Source: Mitsuaria sp. WAJ17 (GTDB taxonomy: Bacteria > Pseudomonadota > Gammaproteobacteria > Burkholderiales > Burkholderiaceae_C). From it: 64,000 nt of DNA. The stretch is from contig NZ_JACJUG010000003.1 in NCBI RefSeq assembly GCF_014174515.1, positions 1 through 64,000 of the forward strand, written 5' to 3'. Positions 18,402 to 25,142 of the stretch are shown piece after piece. The notes beneath the pieces are model-generated. The model searched no databases. It was given only the letters and a program-made list of their open reading frames with translations, and was not told where the DNA came from. Both the position numbers and the translations under genes were made by a program. Every line of letters begins with the position of its first letter. The stretch's first letter is position 1.

Positions 18402-18901
18402 GGAGTTCCGATGTAAGCAAGCACCATCTCACGCTTGCCGTGCTTCAAGGTCACGTCTTCTTCCGAGATGGCGGTAATGAGGTAATTGCCGGGGAGCTTG
18501 TCTCCGACCTTGAAGTATTCAGTCTCAGCCTTGCCTTCCCGCAGGATGAGGAGGTGCCATGTGCCCTGTGTCATGGTGGCGCCCAGGATGCGCCAGGGGG
18601 GCGGCGTCAGCGGTGGCTGGCGCTCCGGCAGCGGGTCCTTCAGTTGGAATGCCCACCTGGGCCAGGCCAGTTCGGGCGCGGCCTTGGTCTGCTCCTTGCC
18701 TGACGTCCGATCGCCGCCGTCCTGCAGCGGGGCCTGGGCCTTGGACTTGTCGTCACCGGCCACGGCCGCTGGGTCCAAGCCTTGGCCCGCGCGGTATCCC
18801 GCGTAGAGCGAAACCGCGGCCACCAGCCCGGCGGCCGCCAGGAACACCACGGGCCAGCTAACGGCAGTCAGCGTTGGACGGCTTGCGTTGCTGGACCTCA
18901 T
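18398..18901 (-). CDS. T2SS GspC/XpsN-like inner-membrane protein
   Basis: The 167-residue product has one N-terminal transmembrane helix (residues about 14-33), a disordered charged linker, and a small periplasmic domain (WRILGATMTQGTWHLLILRE to the end). That domain looks like the homology region of GspC/PilP: short beta strands, KVGDKLPGNYLITAISEEDV, then KREMVLAYIG. It is much shorter than canonical GspC and has no PDZ or coiled-coil domain. Its place between gspM and gspD is exactly that of xpsN in Xanthomonas, where XpsN bridges the XpsL-M complex and the secretin. I infer the same role. No annotated gspC exists elsewhere in the window. Confidence 0.65.
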   Translation of the reverse strand: MRSSNASRPTLTAVSWPVVFLAAAGLVAAVSLYAGYRAGQGLDPAAVAGDDKSKAQAPLQDGGDRTSGKEQTKAAPELAWPRWAFQLKDPLPERQPPLTPPPWRILGATMTQGTWHLLILREGKAETEYFKVGDKLPGNYLITAISEEDVTLKHGKREMVLAYIGTP

Positions 18902-19503
18902 GGCTGACTCCCCGGCATGTCCGATGTCAGGACCAGTCGTTCAATGTCCAGCTCGACGCCATTGTTTCGGATCACCAGGCCGTTGACGCGCCACTGGGCG
19001 GTGCTGTCGGTATTGAACTGGCCGAGCAATGCATCCAGTTCCCCCCCCTTGAACGTCGTCATGACCACGGCACGGGCGCGGCCGACGCCCAGGGCGTCCA
19101 GCGAGGCCGGCGCGCTGTCAGCGCCGGTCTGCCCGCTCTTCATGGACTTCAAGGATTCGGACAGGTCGGCGAGCCGCACCTGGCAGGTCAGAGGGACCGC
19201 ATCGCACTTCTGCCTCAGGTCGTAGATGAGGCGTGCCCGCGTCATGTGCTGGTTCTCATTGGTGCGCAGTGAAGCCAGGGTCCGTTCCCGGAGTTGGGTC
19301 AGGGATCGAGCCTCCTGCTGTCGTTGCGCAAGGGCTTCCGGCGTGGCTCGGGCAATGCGCTTCTGAGCCTGGGCCATGCGCGAGTTCAGGCCCTGGATCG
19401 TCGATTGCAGTTCGTCTGCCTTCCACCAGCAGAGAATGGCAAAGACCATGCCAATCAGCGCGACTGTCCGGGGCGTCATCTGGAATTTCGAGGGATCACT
19501 CAT
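18898..19503 (-). CDS. gspM: T2SS GspM-like protein
   Basis: The 201-residue bitopic protein has a short cytoplasmic N-terminus, one membrane helix (about residues 14-28), a long coiled coil (about 28-90) and a small ferredoxin-like periplasmic domain at the C-terminus (TFKGGELDALLGQFNTDSTA). This layout is that of GspM and PilO. Its position after gspL and before the xpsN-like gene fits the Xps order. GspM pairs with GspL in the inner-membrane platform. Sequence identity to GspM in this family is always low, so the call is from topology and position. Confidence 0.72.
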   Translation of the reverse strand: MSDPSKFQMTPRTVALIGMVFAILCWWKADELQSTIQGLNSRMAQAQKRIARATPEALAQRQQEARSLTQLRERTLASLRTNENQHMTRARLIYDLRQKCDAVPLTCQVRLADLSESLKSMKSGQTGADSAPASLDALGVGRARAVVMTTFKGGELDALLGQFNTDSTAQWRVNGLVIRNNGVELDIERLVLTSDMPGSQP

Positions 19504-20542
19504 GGACGGCCTCAGCGGCAGGACCCATCAGGCGGCGGTAGCCCGGCAACTGCATGGACAGCGTTACCGAGGTCAGCTCATTGTTGTCGCGCAGCTGCAC
19601 GTCGGTGACGCCATTGAGATGGTTGAAGGAATCGAGCAGGGCCGGAAGGTCGATGTCGCCCGCGGCCGTGACCATCTGTAGGCGCAGATGCTGGTCCCTC
19701 AGCTCGAACTCGCTGATCACCACGCCGTGCCGCTCCAGCAGGGGCTGGATGGCTTCCAGGAGCCGATCGACCTGGACACTGGACGCCAGCTGGCGGTATT
19801 GGTCCAGCCACTCCGCCTCTTTCCTGGCCTCGGAGCCGATATGGCTGAGCTGCAGGATGCGGTTGTCGGCCTGGTCGGCTTCTGCCTCGAGGCGCGCGAC
19901 CTCGCCCTCCAGGCTCCAGTAGCGGCCTGAATTGAAGCCGAGGTAGCCAAGAGCGGACAGTGACAGTGCAGCCATGGCCCCGTTCGCGAGCACCACGGGC
20001 TTCACACGCCAGCTTCGGGCTTCCTTCTGCGGGCCGGCGCCCACCTGAGGCGTGAGGTTGCGTCCCCAGGGGCCGCGAGTGACGACATGTCCCTGGGGGG
20101 TGGCCAGCCAGGTGCTGCCGACCACCGCCTGGTCCTCGACCTGCCAGAGCTCCTCGCCGTTCATGCAGCTGCGCCGCTGCTCGCCCTGGGGCAGCGGCGG
20201 CTCGCCGTAGACAGCCTCCGCCACCAGGCGCCAGTCGCCGAGCTTGAGCTTCAAGGGCTCCAGCAACTGCTGCAGTTCCTGACTGTCCCACAGCCAGAGC
20301 ATGAGGCGCCCCTTCCTGATCACGGCGGAACTGCCGGTAGAGGCAAAGGGGGCGAGGCGCCTGGCCTGGGCCGCGGCGAAGCGTCGTTGTTCACGCCAGG
20401 CGAGGCCCGCGCAGGGCAGGCTTTCAAAAACGCAGAGCTTTCGCGGAATTAGCAGCGTGGGCGCCCAGGCCTTGAGCCCTGTGGCCTGCAGTCGCACGCG
20501 CTGGGCGTCATCGAAGGCTAAATGGTAGACGGGGCGTAGCAT
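19496..20542 (-). CDS. gspL: T2SS GspL-like protein
   Basis: From the ATG at 20542 the product is 348 residues; an earlier ATG at 20575 inside gspK is possible. The N-terminal half is an actin-like cytoplasmic domain (YHLAFDDAQRVRLQATGLKA, LWLWDSQELQQLL) that would bind GspE. One membrane helix (ANGAMAALSLSALGYLGF) follows, then a coiled coil and a ferredoxin-like periplasmic domain ending LPGYRRLMGPAAEAVHE. This matches GspL/PilN-PilM fusions. GspL recruits the GspE ATPase to the membrane. The gene overlaps gspK at its start and gspM at its end, showing tight coupling. Confidence 0.75.
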   Translation of the reverse strand: MLRPVYHLAFDDAQRVRLQATGLKAWAPTLLIPRKLCVFESLPCAGLAWREQRRFAAAQARRLAPFASTGSSAVIRKGRLMLWLWDSQELQQLLEPLKLKLGDWRLVAEAVYGEPPLPQGEQRRSCMNGEELWQVEDQAVVGSTWLATPQGHVVTRGPWGRNLTPQVGAGPQKEARSWRVKPVVLANGAMAALSLSALGYLGFNSGRYWSLEGEVARLEAEADQADNRILQLSHIGSEARKEAEWLDQYRQLASSVQVDRLLEAIQPLLERHGVVISEFELRDQHLRLQMVTAAGDIDLPALLDSFNHLNGVTDVQLRDNNELTSVTLSMQLPGYRRLMGPAAEAVHE

Positions 20543-21518
20543 CGGGGCTGGTTGAGTCGTCGTCCTTGCGGACAAAGGCAGGAGGCGGCAGGGAGTGCAG
20601 CGGTTTGGATTTGAGAGGTTCGCAGGTCTCGGCCAGGGATTCCTTCACCAACACAGGGCCGCCGGCCTGCGTGGTATTGAGTTCAAGCACGTACGAGGGG
20701 CACCATTCTACTGACTGGAGGTGGTGGCGCACTCGCGCCACCGGGCCGACGAAGCTCGTGCCTTCCCAGGCAAAGACGTTGGACCGATCGCTGCTTTTCC
20801 TCTCCTGCGAGAGCGGATCGGCAAGGCCATCCCGGCGGCTCTGCACATAGGCGCGCGCCGTGGCCAGGTCCATGCCATCCGCCACCAGCAGCTCCGCTGG
20901 CGCGGTGTTGCGATTGAAGACACCTTCGCCGTGAACGGTGACCAGGTCGCCGCATCGGGCCTTTTCCCAGCTGGTCTTGATCGATCCGAAGCCCATGACG
21001 CGCCAGAGCTCGTCACCGCTCATCAGCGGATTGTTCCTTGGCGGAGGCGCCTTGGCGTCCCGGTACTCCTGGGCTTCGGCGCCATTCAGGCGCTTGTTGT
21101 GATCCACGTCCTGGTAGTCCTCCAGGGCGTCGATCAGGCTCGCCACCTGGTCTTCCTTGGCTCCGCAGGCCATCAGCACCTGGGTCAGGCGCTGGTGCTC
21201 GGGCTTGGTCAGGTTGATGAGGCCGCTGAGGTCCTGGACTTCCACTGCGTGACCCTCATTGACACTCAGGGGGCGGTTGTCGGCGAACACGACGCCGCCG
21301 GGGCTGAAGTAACTGTGCGTTGTCGGGGTACCCGTGGTCATGAGCAGGGCGATCCGCGCCCGGGTATCGATCACCGCTCTTTCGGTGGTGACCCGCTGCC
21401 TCAGCTGCTGGATGCTCTTGGCGCTGTCGTGCGTCAGGCTGGCGACGGTGGCCGCAACCACGGCGAGGCCGGCCAGCACCCACAGCACCACCGCCAGTGC
21501 GAACCCACGCGGCTTCAT
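20508..21518 (-). CDS. gspK: T2SS minor pseudopilin GspK
   Basis: The 336-residue protein starts MKPRGFALAVVLWVLAGLAV. Prepilin peptidase cleavage would fall after G5, and the residue at mature position 5 is Val, not Glu, which is the family mark of GspK. The large alpha-domain insert is typical (VQDLSGLINLTKPEHQRLTQ, then DALEDYQDVDHNKRLNGAEA with the DxxDxN acidic loop). GspK caps the pseudopilus tip with GspI and GspJ. Start overlaps the gspJ stop by 4 bases. The C-terminal 40 residues are Pro/Ser-rich and probably disordered. Confidence 0.88.
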   Translation of the reverse strand: MKPRGFALAVVLWVLAGLAVVAATVASLTHDSAKSIQQLRQRVTTERAVIDTRARIALLMTTGTPTTHSYFSPGGVVFADNRPLSVNEGHAVEVQDLSGLINLTKPEHQRLTQVLMACGAKEDQVASLIDALEDYQDVDHNKRLNGAEAQEYRDAKAPPPRNNPLMSGDELWRVMGFGSIKTSWEKARCGDLVTVHGEGVFNRNTAPAELLVADGMDLATARAYVQSRRDGLADPLSQERKSSDRSNVFAWEGTSFVGPVARVRHHLQSVEWCPSYVLELNTTQAGGPVLVKESLAETCEPLKSKPLHSLPPPAFVRKDDDSTSPDATPRLPFSLR

Positions 21519-22180
21519 TGGTTCTCCCAGAACATGCGTTCACGAGGCCGGGTGCTGCTTTGCGGCCCCAGGTAGCGGTACATGGCGATGAGACGCTTGG
21601 ACTCGGACTCCCGGATGACAACGCCTCTGGGCAGCGCCTGCTCCTGCGAGGTCTTGCCCTTGTCGAGAAGGGGCGGCCAGGATTCCAGCCATTGCCCCGT
21701 GGCATCGAGATAGGCGAATTCCACATTCAGGGGCAGCCGGGCAACGGTCTCGGTCTTGGCTCCCATGTCGCCAGGCTGGGCCTCTGCGGCCGTGTAGCGC
21801 AGCAGAAGGGACTTGGACATGGTCCCTGTGACAGAGTCCGGCTTGATCTCCAAGGTGAACTTTCTAGGGCCGAAGACCTGCCGCTCCAGCGGCTGCAGGC
21901 TGTAGGCGCTGATCGATTTGCCGTCGCCCACGAAAGGCTTCTCGCCCCCTTCCGGCGGGGCGGCGACGTTGCTCAGCAGGTCGCGGACGGACCATCCCTG
22001 GCCCCAACGCGAATGCAGCTGTGCGCTGGCCGATTCGGCCACCTGCGCCACCTTGGCGGCCTGGAACAGGGCCTGGGACACGAGGACCATCACCAGGCTC
22101 AGGATCACCATGGAGACCAGCAGCTCCACCAGTGTCAGGCCGGCCTGACGGCGATCAGCGGAGGTCGAAGGGCAGCTCAC
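21515..22180 (-). CDS. gspJ: T2SS minor pseudopilin GspJ
   Basis: The 221-residue prepilin starts at a GTG (22180) inside the end of gspI, a 26-base overlap. The class III signal RRQAGLTLVELLVSMVIL has the cleavage Gly (residue 14) followed by Leu, and the conserved Glu at mature position 5 (E19). The C-terminal domain is the beta-rich GspJ type (ARLPLNVEFAYLDATGQWLE). It would sit at the pseudopilus tip with GspI and GspK. The order H-I-J-K supports the assignment. Confidence 0.82.
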   Translation of the reverse strand: MSCPSTSADRRQAGLTLVELLVSMVILSLVMVLVSQALFQAAKVAQVAESASAQLHSRWGQGWSVRDLLSNVAAPPEGGEKPFVGDGKSISAYSLQPLERQVFGPRKFTLEIKPDSVTGTMSKSLLLRYTAAEAQPGDMGAKTETVARLPLNVEFAYLDATGQWLESWPPLLDKGKTSQEQALPRGVVIRESESKRLIAMYRYLGPQSSTRPRERMFWENQ

Positions 22181-22610
22181 GGCGAGTGTCTTGCGTCTGC
22201 TTCCAGCCGATCAGGTGGATCGTCTGGTCGGATTGAGAGTTCGGGGCGTAGCTTGTCACCTTCACGCTATACAGCTGAACGACATAGGCGCCCACACCAC
22301 CCGAAGGCGCCTTGGTGGGCAGGGCATCGCCGACGGGCGTGCTGGACCATCGCACCCGCTGCTCGCCGATCCTGACCTCGCCGTTCGGCTGGGACATGGG
22401 GTTCAGACCCTTGATGTACTCCAGGGCATCGAGCTCCGCGAACAGCCGCTGCTGCTCCACTTGCAGCTTGGCCAACCGATCGGAGGTTTGACCAAGCCAG
22501 GAGAACAGCACAACGGCGCTTGAGCTGAAGATGACCATGGCAGCCAGCACCTCGATCATGCTGAAACCACCCTGTCGATGAGATTCCATGAGCAGGTGCT
22601 TGCGCTTCAT
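22155..22610 (-). CDS. gspI: T2SS minor pseudopilin GspI
   Basis: From the ATG at 22610 the product is 151 residues. MESHRQGGFSMIEVLAAMVI is a class III signal: cleavage after G15, mature N-terminus FSMIE with Glu at position 5. The length and short beta-rich tail fit GspI, the protein that nucleates the tip complex. The ATG is selected because it overlaps the gspH stop by 4 bases; the longer frame to 22724 lies inside gspH. A second in-frame ATG at 22589 would also retain the signal. Confidence 0.8.
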   Translation of the reverse strand: MKRKHLLMESHRQGGFSMIEVLAAMVIFSSSAVVLFSWLGQTSDRLAKLQVEQQRLFAELDALEYIKGLNPMSQPNGEVRIGEQRVRWSSTPVGDALPTKAPSGGVGAYVVQLYSVKVTSYAPNSQSDQTIHLIGWKQTQDTRRELPFDLR

Positions 22611-23053
22611 GGCTCGGCCACGCTGAGGTCTTTCTGCCAGCTGAATTTGCAAATGGGGCCTTCGATGACGAGCAGTTCGTGACTTCCCTGGGACGTGGTG
22701 AAGGCCAGCAGGCCGGGGCGGCACAGGCCGTTGGGCAGGAAGCTGGCCGGCACCATGCGCCGCAGGGTCCAGCCCTGCGGAAGCTTGACCTGCACCAGGC
22801 CTGCCACCGGCTTCTCCTGGAAGCTCTCAGGCTTGAGGGCCAGCTCGATCTGCGAAGCGCCGGCCCGGAAGGCCTGGGCGCGCAGCGATTCGATCACCAG
22901 TGCGGCCTCGCTGCGTGCCTGCAGGGCGCGCTGCCACCGGTGAAGAGAGGGGAGTGCGACCGTGCTGAGCAGGCCTAGCAGCACCATCACCACCAGCATC
23001 TCCACCAGGGTGAAACCCCTCGAACCGCGCCCGAACGGGGTCGGAGGGCTCAT
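22607..23053 (-). CDS. gspH: T2SS minor pseudopilin GspH
   Basis: The 148-residue prepilin has the class III signal SRGFTLVEMLVVMVLLGLLS, with cleavage after G13 and Glu at mature position 5 (E18). The C-terminal domain (LALKPESFQEKP, PQGWTLRRMVPASFLPNG) fits the GspH/FimT family. GspH links the tip complex to the main pseudopilus. It begins 10 bases after the gspG stop. Confidence 0.82.
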   Translation of the reverse strand: MSPPTPFGRGSRGFTLVEMLVVMVLLGLLSTVALPSLHRWQRALQARSEAALVIESLRAQAFRAGASQIELALKPESFQEKPVAGLVQVKLPQGWTLRRMVPASFLPNGLCRPGLLAFTTSQGSHELLVIEGPICKFSWQKDLSVAEP

Positions 23054-23063
23054 CGTGGATTCA

Positions 23064-23519
23064 TCAATCGGAGTTCAGGTCAGCGTTCAGTCCCTCGCCG
23101 CCCTGCTTGCCGTCGGCGCCCCAGGACTTGAGCGTGAACGGCTGGCCGTTCTCTCCCGGCACGACATAGACGTACGGGTTGTTCCAGGGATCCAGTGGCA
23201 GCCTGCCCTCGATGTAGGGCCCCTTCCACTGGTTGCGCAGCGGCTGCTGCGTCGGAGCTTCCTCGAGCAGCTTGAGGCCCTGCTCGGCTGTAGGCAGGAC
23301 ACCCAAGTCCAATTGCATGATGCCGATGGCGCTCTTCAGCATCTTGAGCTGCGTCTTGGCGGTCTGCACCTTGGACGAATCGGCCTTGCCCAGCACCTTG
23401 GGGCCGACCAGGCCGGCCAGCAGACCGATGATCACCATGACGATCAGGATTTCCAGGAGCGTGAAGCCCTGCGCCTTGAGCTTGGCGTTGACGGTGGAGC
23501 GGGGACGACGAATGAACAT
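23064..23519 (-). CDS. gspG: T2SS major pseudopilin GspG
   Basis: From the ATG at 23519 the product has 151 residues; a TTG at 23546 overlapping the gspF stop (TTGA) is a possible alternative. The signal KAQGFTLLEILIVMVIIGLL is canonical: cleavage after G18, Glu at mature position 5. GLVGPKVLGKADSSKVQTAK, LPTAEQGLKLLEEAP, GPYIEGRLPLDPWNNPYVYV and the Asp-rich end carrying the calcium site (SWGADGKQGGEGLNADLNSD) identify the major subunit GspG. It forms the pseudopilus fibre that pushes substrates through GspD. Confidence 0.95.
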   Translation of the reverse strand: MFIRRPRSTVNAKLKAQGFTLLEILIVMVIIGLLAGLVGPKVLGKADSSKVQTAKTQLKMLKSAIGIMQLDLGVLPTAEQGLKLLEEAPTQQPLRNQWKGPYIEGRLPLDPWNNPYVYVVPGENGQPFTLKSWGADGKQGGEGLNADLNSD

Positions 23520-23542
23520 GGGGCGGGGCGGAGACGTTGCGG

Positions 23543-24718
23543 TCAAAGGACGTTGGTCAGACTGGTGATGGCCAGCATCACGGAAACCATGATACCGCCC
23601 AGCACCACCGAGATCGCCAGGATGGTGATGGGCTCCAGCAGCACGAGAAAGCGCTTGAGGCGCAGCTGCGCCTGATTGCTGTGGACGCGAGCCAGTGACG
23701 CGACTGTCTGGGGCAGGGCTCCCGAACGCTCGCCAACGCGGATCAGGTTAAGGCCGGCGGCGTCCAGTATCGTGTGCCGGCCCAGGGAGTCACTGAGCGA
23801 GCGCCCCCCCCGCACATCGGCCAGCACCAACGCCCCCTGTGTGCGCAGGCTGCGCCGGCGCAGGGTCTCGTTGGCCTGCTGAAGCGCCTGCAGCAGGGGC
23901 ACCTTGCTCTGCAGCAGTACTGCGAACAGCGAAGACCAGCGGGACAGTTCTGCATGCAGTGTCCAGGGGCCGAGGACCGGCAGGCGCGCAGCGAGTTCCC
24001 AGGCTGCGTCCTTGACTTCCTTGCGCTGCCAGGCGGCAATGCCCAGCATCAACAGGATGGAGATCACCAGACCCACGCCGACCTGATGCTGGGCCAGCCA
24101 CAGGCCCGCGGTCAGGATGAGCTGGCTGACCCAGGGCAGCTCGGCCTTGGGGTTGCTCAGGACCGAGGCGAAGCGCGGCACGACGAACACGAACATCACC
24201 AGCGTGGCCACGATGCCGCTGAAGACCAGCACCATCGGGTAAATCATGGCGTTGCGTGCTTCCTGCCGGACCTTTGCGTCGGACTCCAGGTGCTGGGCGG
24301 CCGCCCGCATCGCGGCGGCCAGCTTGCCGGTCGTCTCGCCTGAGCGCACCAGCTGCAGCACATAGTCAGGCAGCTCCAGTGCGCTTTCGCGCAGCGCGGC
24401 AGAGAAACCTTTGCCGCCGCGGATGTCACTGAGAATGCCGTGCAGGGGATGGTCTGCGGGCAGGCCCAGCCCCAGTGTGTCCACGGCTTCGGCCAGTGGC
24501 ACGCTGGCTTCCAGCAGCGTGGAGAGCTCGTCGATCAGTGCCACCACATTGACGGGGCCGCCGGCCTTGCGGGTCCGCACCCGGGCGGCTTCCAGTGCGA
24601 CCACCAGCAGCTGCTGGTCCCCGAGCTGGCGCTCCGCTTCCGATCGATTGGCCGCGAGGACGCTGCCCGCGTGACGTTGCCCTTGCTGGTCCAGGGCGAC
24701 GTAGTTGAAATGTTCCAT
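23543..24718 (-). CDS. gspF: T2SS inner-membrane platform protein GspF
   Basis: The 391-residue polytopic protein begins MEHFNYVALDQQGQRHAGSV, the usual GspF/PilC opening. It has two repeats of the T2SSF helical bundle (FSAALRESALELPDYVLQLV; SRWSSLFAVLLQSKVPLLQA) and three membrane helices. It ends with the conserved LVLLEPITILAISVVLGGIM segment. It anchors the GspE ATPase and the pseudopilus base. It is the first gene of the minus-strand operon; its promoter must lie within the 424-base divergent region up to 25142. The frame to 24766 was trimmed to the ATG at 24718 because GspF proteins begin there. Confidence 0.93.
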   Translation of the reverse strand: MEHFNYVALDQQGQRHAGSVLAANRSEAERQLGDQQLLVVALEAARVRTRKAGGPVNVVALIDELSTLLEASVPLAEAVDTLGLGLPADHPLHGILSDIRGGKGFSAALRESALELPDYVLQLVRSGETTGKLAAAMRAAAQHLESDAKVRQEARNAMIYPMVLVFSGIVATLVMFVFVVPRFASVLSNPKAELPWVSQLILTAGLWLAQHQVGVGLVISILLMLGIAAWQRKEVKDAAWELAARLPVLGPWTLHAELSRWSSLFAVLLQSKVPLLQALQQANETLRRRSLRTQGALVLADVRGGRSLSDSLGRHTILDAAGLNLIRVGERSGALPQTVASLARVHSNQAQLRLKRFLVLLEPITILAISVVLGGIMVSVMLAITSLTNVL

Positions 24719-25142
24719 GGCGCCGCGATTGTGCCGCAGGCCGGAGGTGTCGCGAATTTGCGGCACCCTTTGGGGTGATGGTCATTCTTTGCGCTGCATT
24801 AATAGATGCGCAGTCATGCATCGTGTTGAGGGGTTGGCAAAACGTGAGGTCCCCTGGATCACGGCGTGAGCCAGTGTGCCTGGGCTGGCGCGTTGTCCAC
24901 CCGCAACATAGGGGAGGGATGTTCCAGGCTTTGTGCGATGAATGCCCTGACAATTTGCATCTGGCGGTAATCCCTACCCCTTTTTTTCGTATCTGCGTTG
25001 CGGCGACGAAAAAAGTTCGCGTAGACTTCGCCCCGACAACGCTTAGCACGGCCTCCATGGGCTGATCGCGATTGTTGAGGCGGTAGTCTCACCTTGTGTG
25101 TGGGAGGAGCGCCGTTTGTTAACCAAACATGAGGTTCACTCA
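24719..25142. promoter_or_regulatory. divergent regulatory region between gspF and the surface-protein gene
   Basis: This 424-base stretch holds no convincing gene; a 96-codon plus-strand frame at 24775-25065 looks random. It contains an AT-rich imperfect dyad around GCATTAATAGATGC (about 24797-24810) and a 9-bp inverted repeat TTTTTTCGT/ACGAAAAAA (24982-24990 and 25006-25014). A possible promoter follows: -35 TTGCGG (24998-25003), 18-base spacer, -10 TAGACT (25022-25027). Just before the start codon a small hairpin GTTTG-TTAAC-CAAAC (25114-25128) precedes a GAGG Shine-Dalgarno (25131-25134). The leader of about 110 bases and the stem next to the ribosome site fit a stabilised, highly translated mRNA. 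Confidence 0.45.

Noticed and set aside
24775..25065. 96-codon plus-strand frame upstream of the surface-protein gene
   Set aside because: No Shine-Dalgarno, atypical composition and it covers the inverted repeats and probable promoter.
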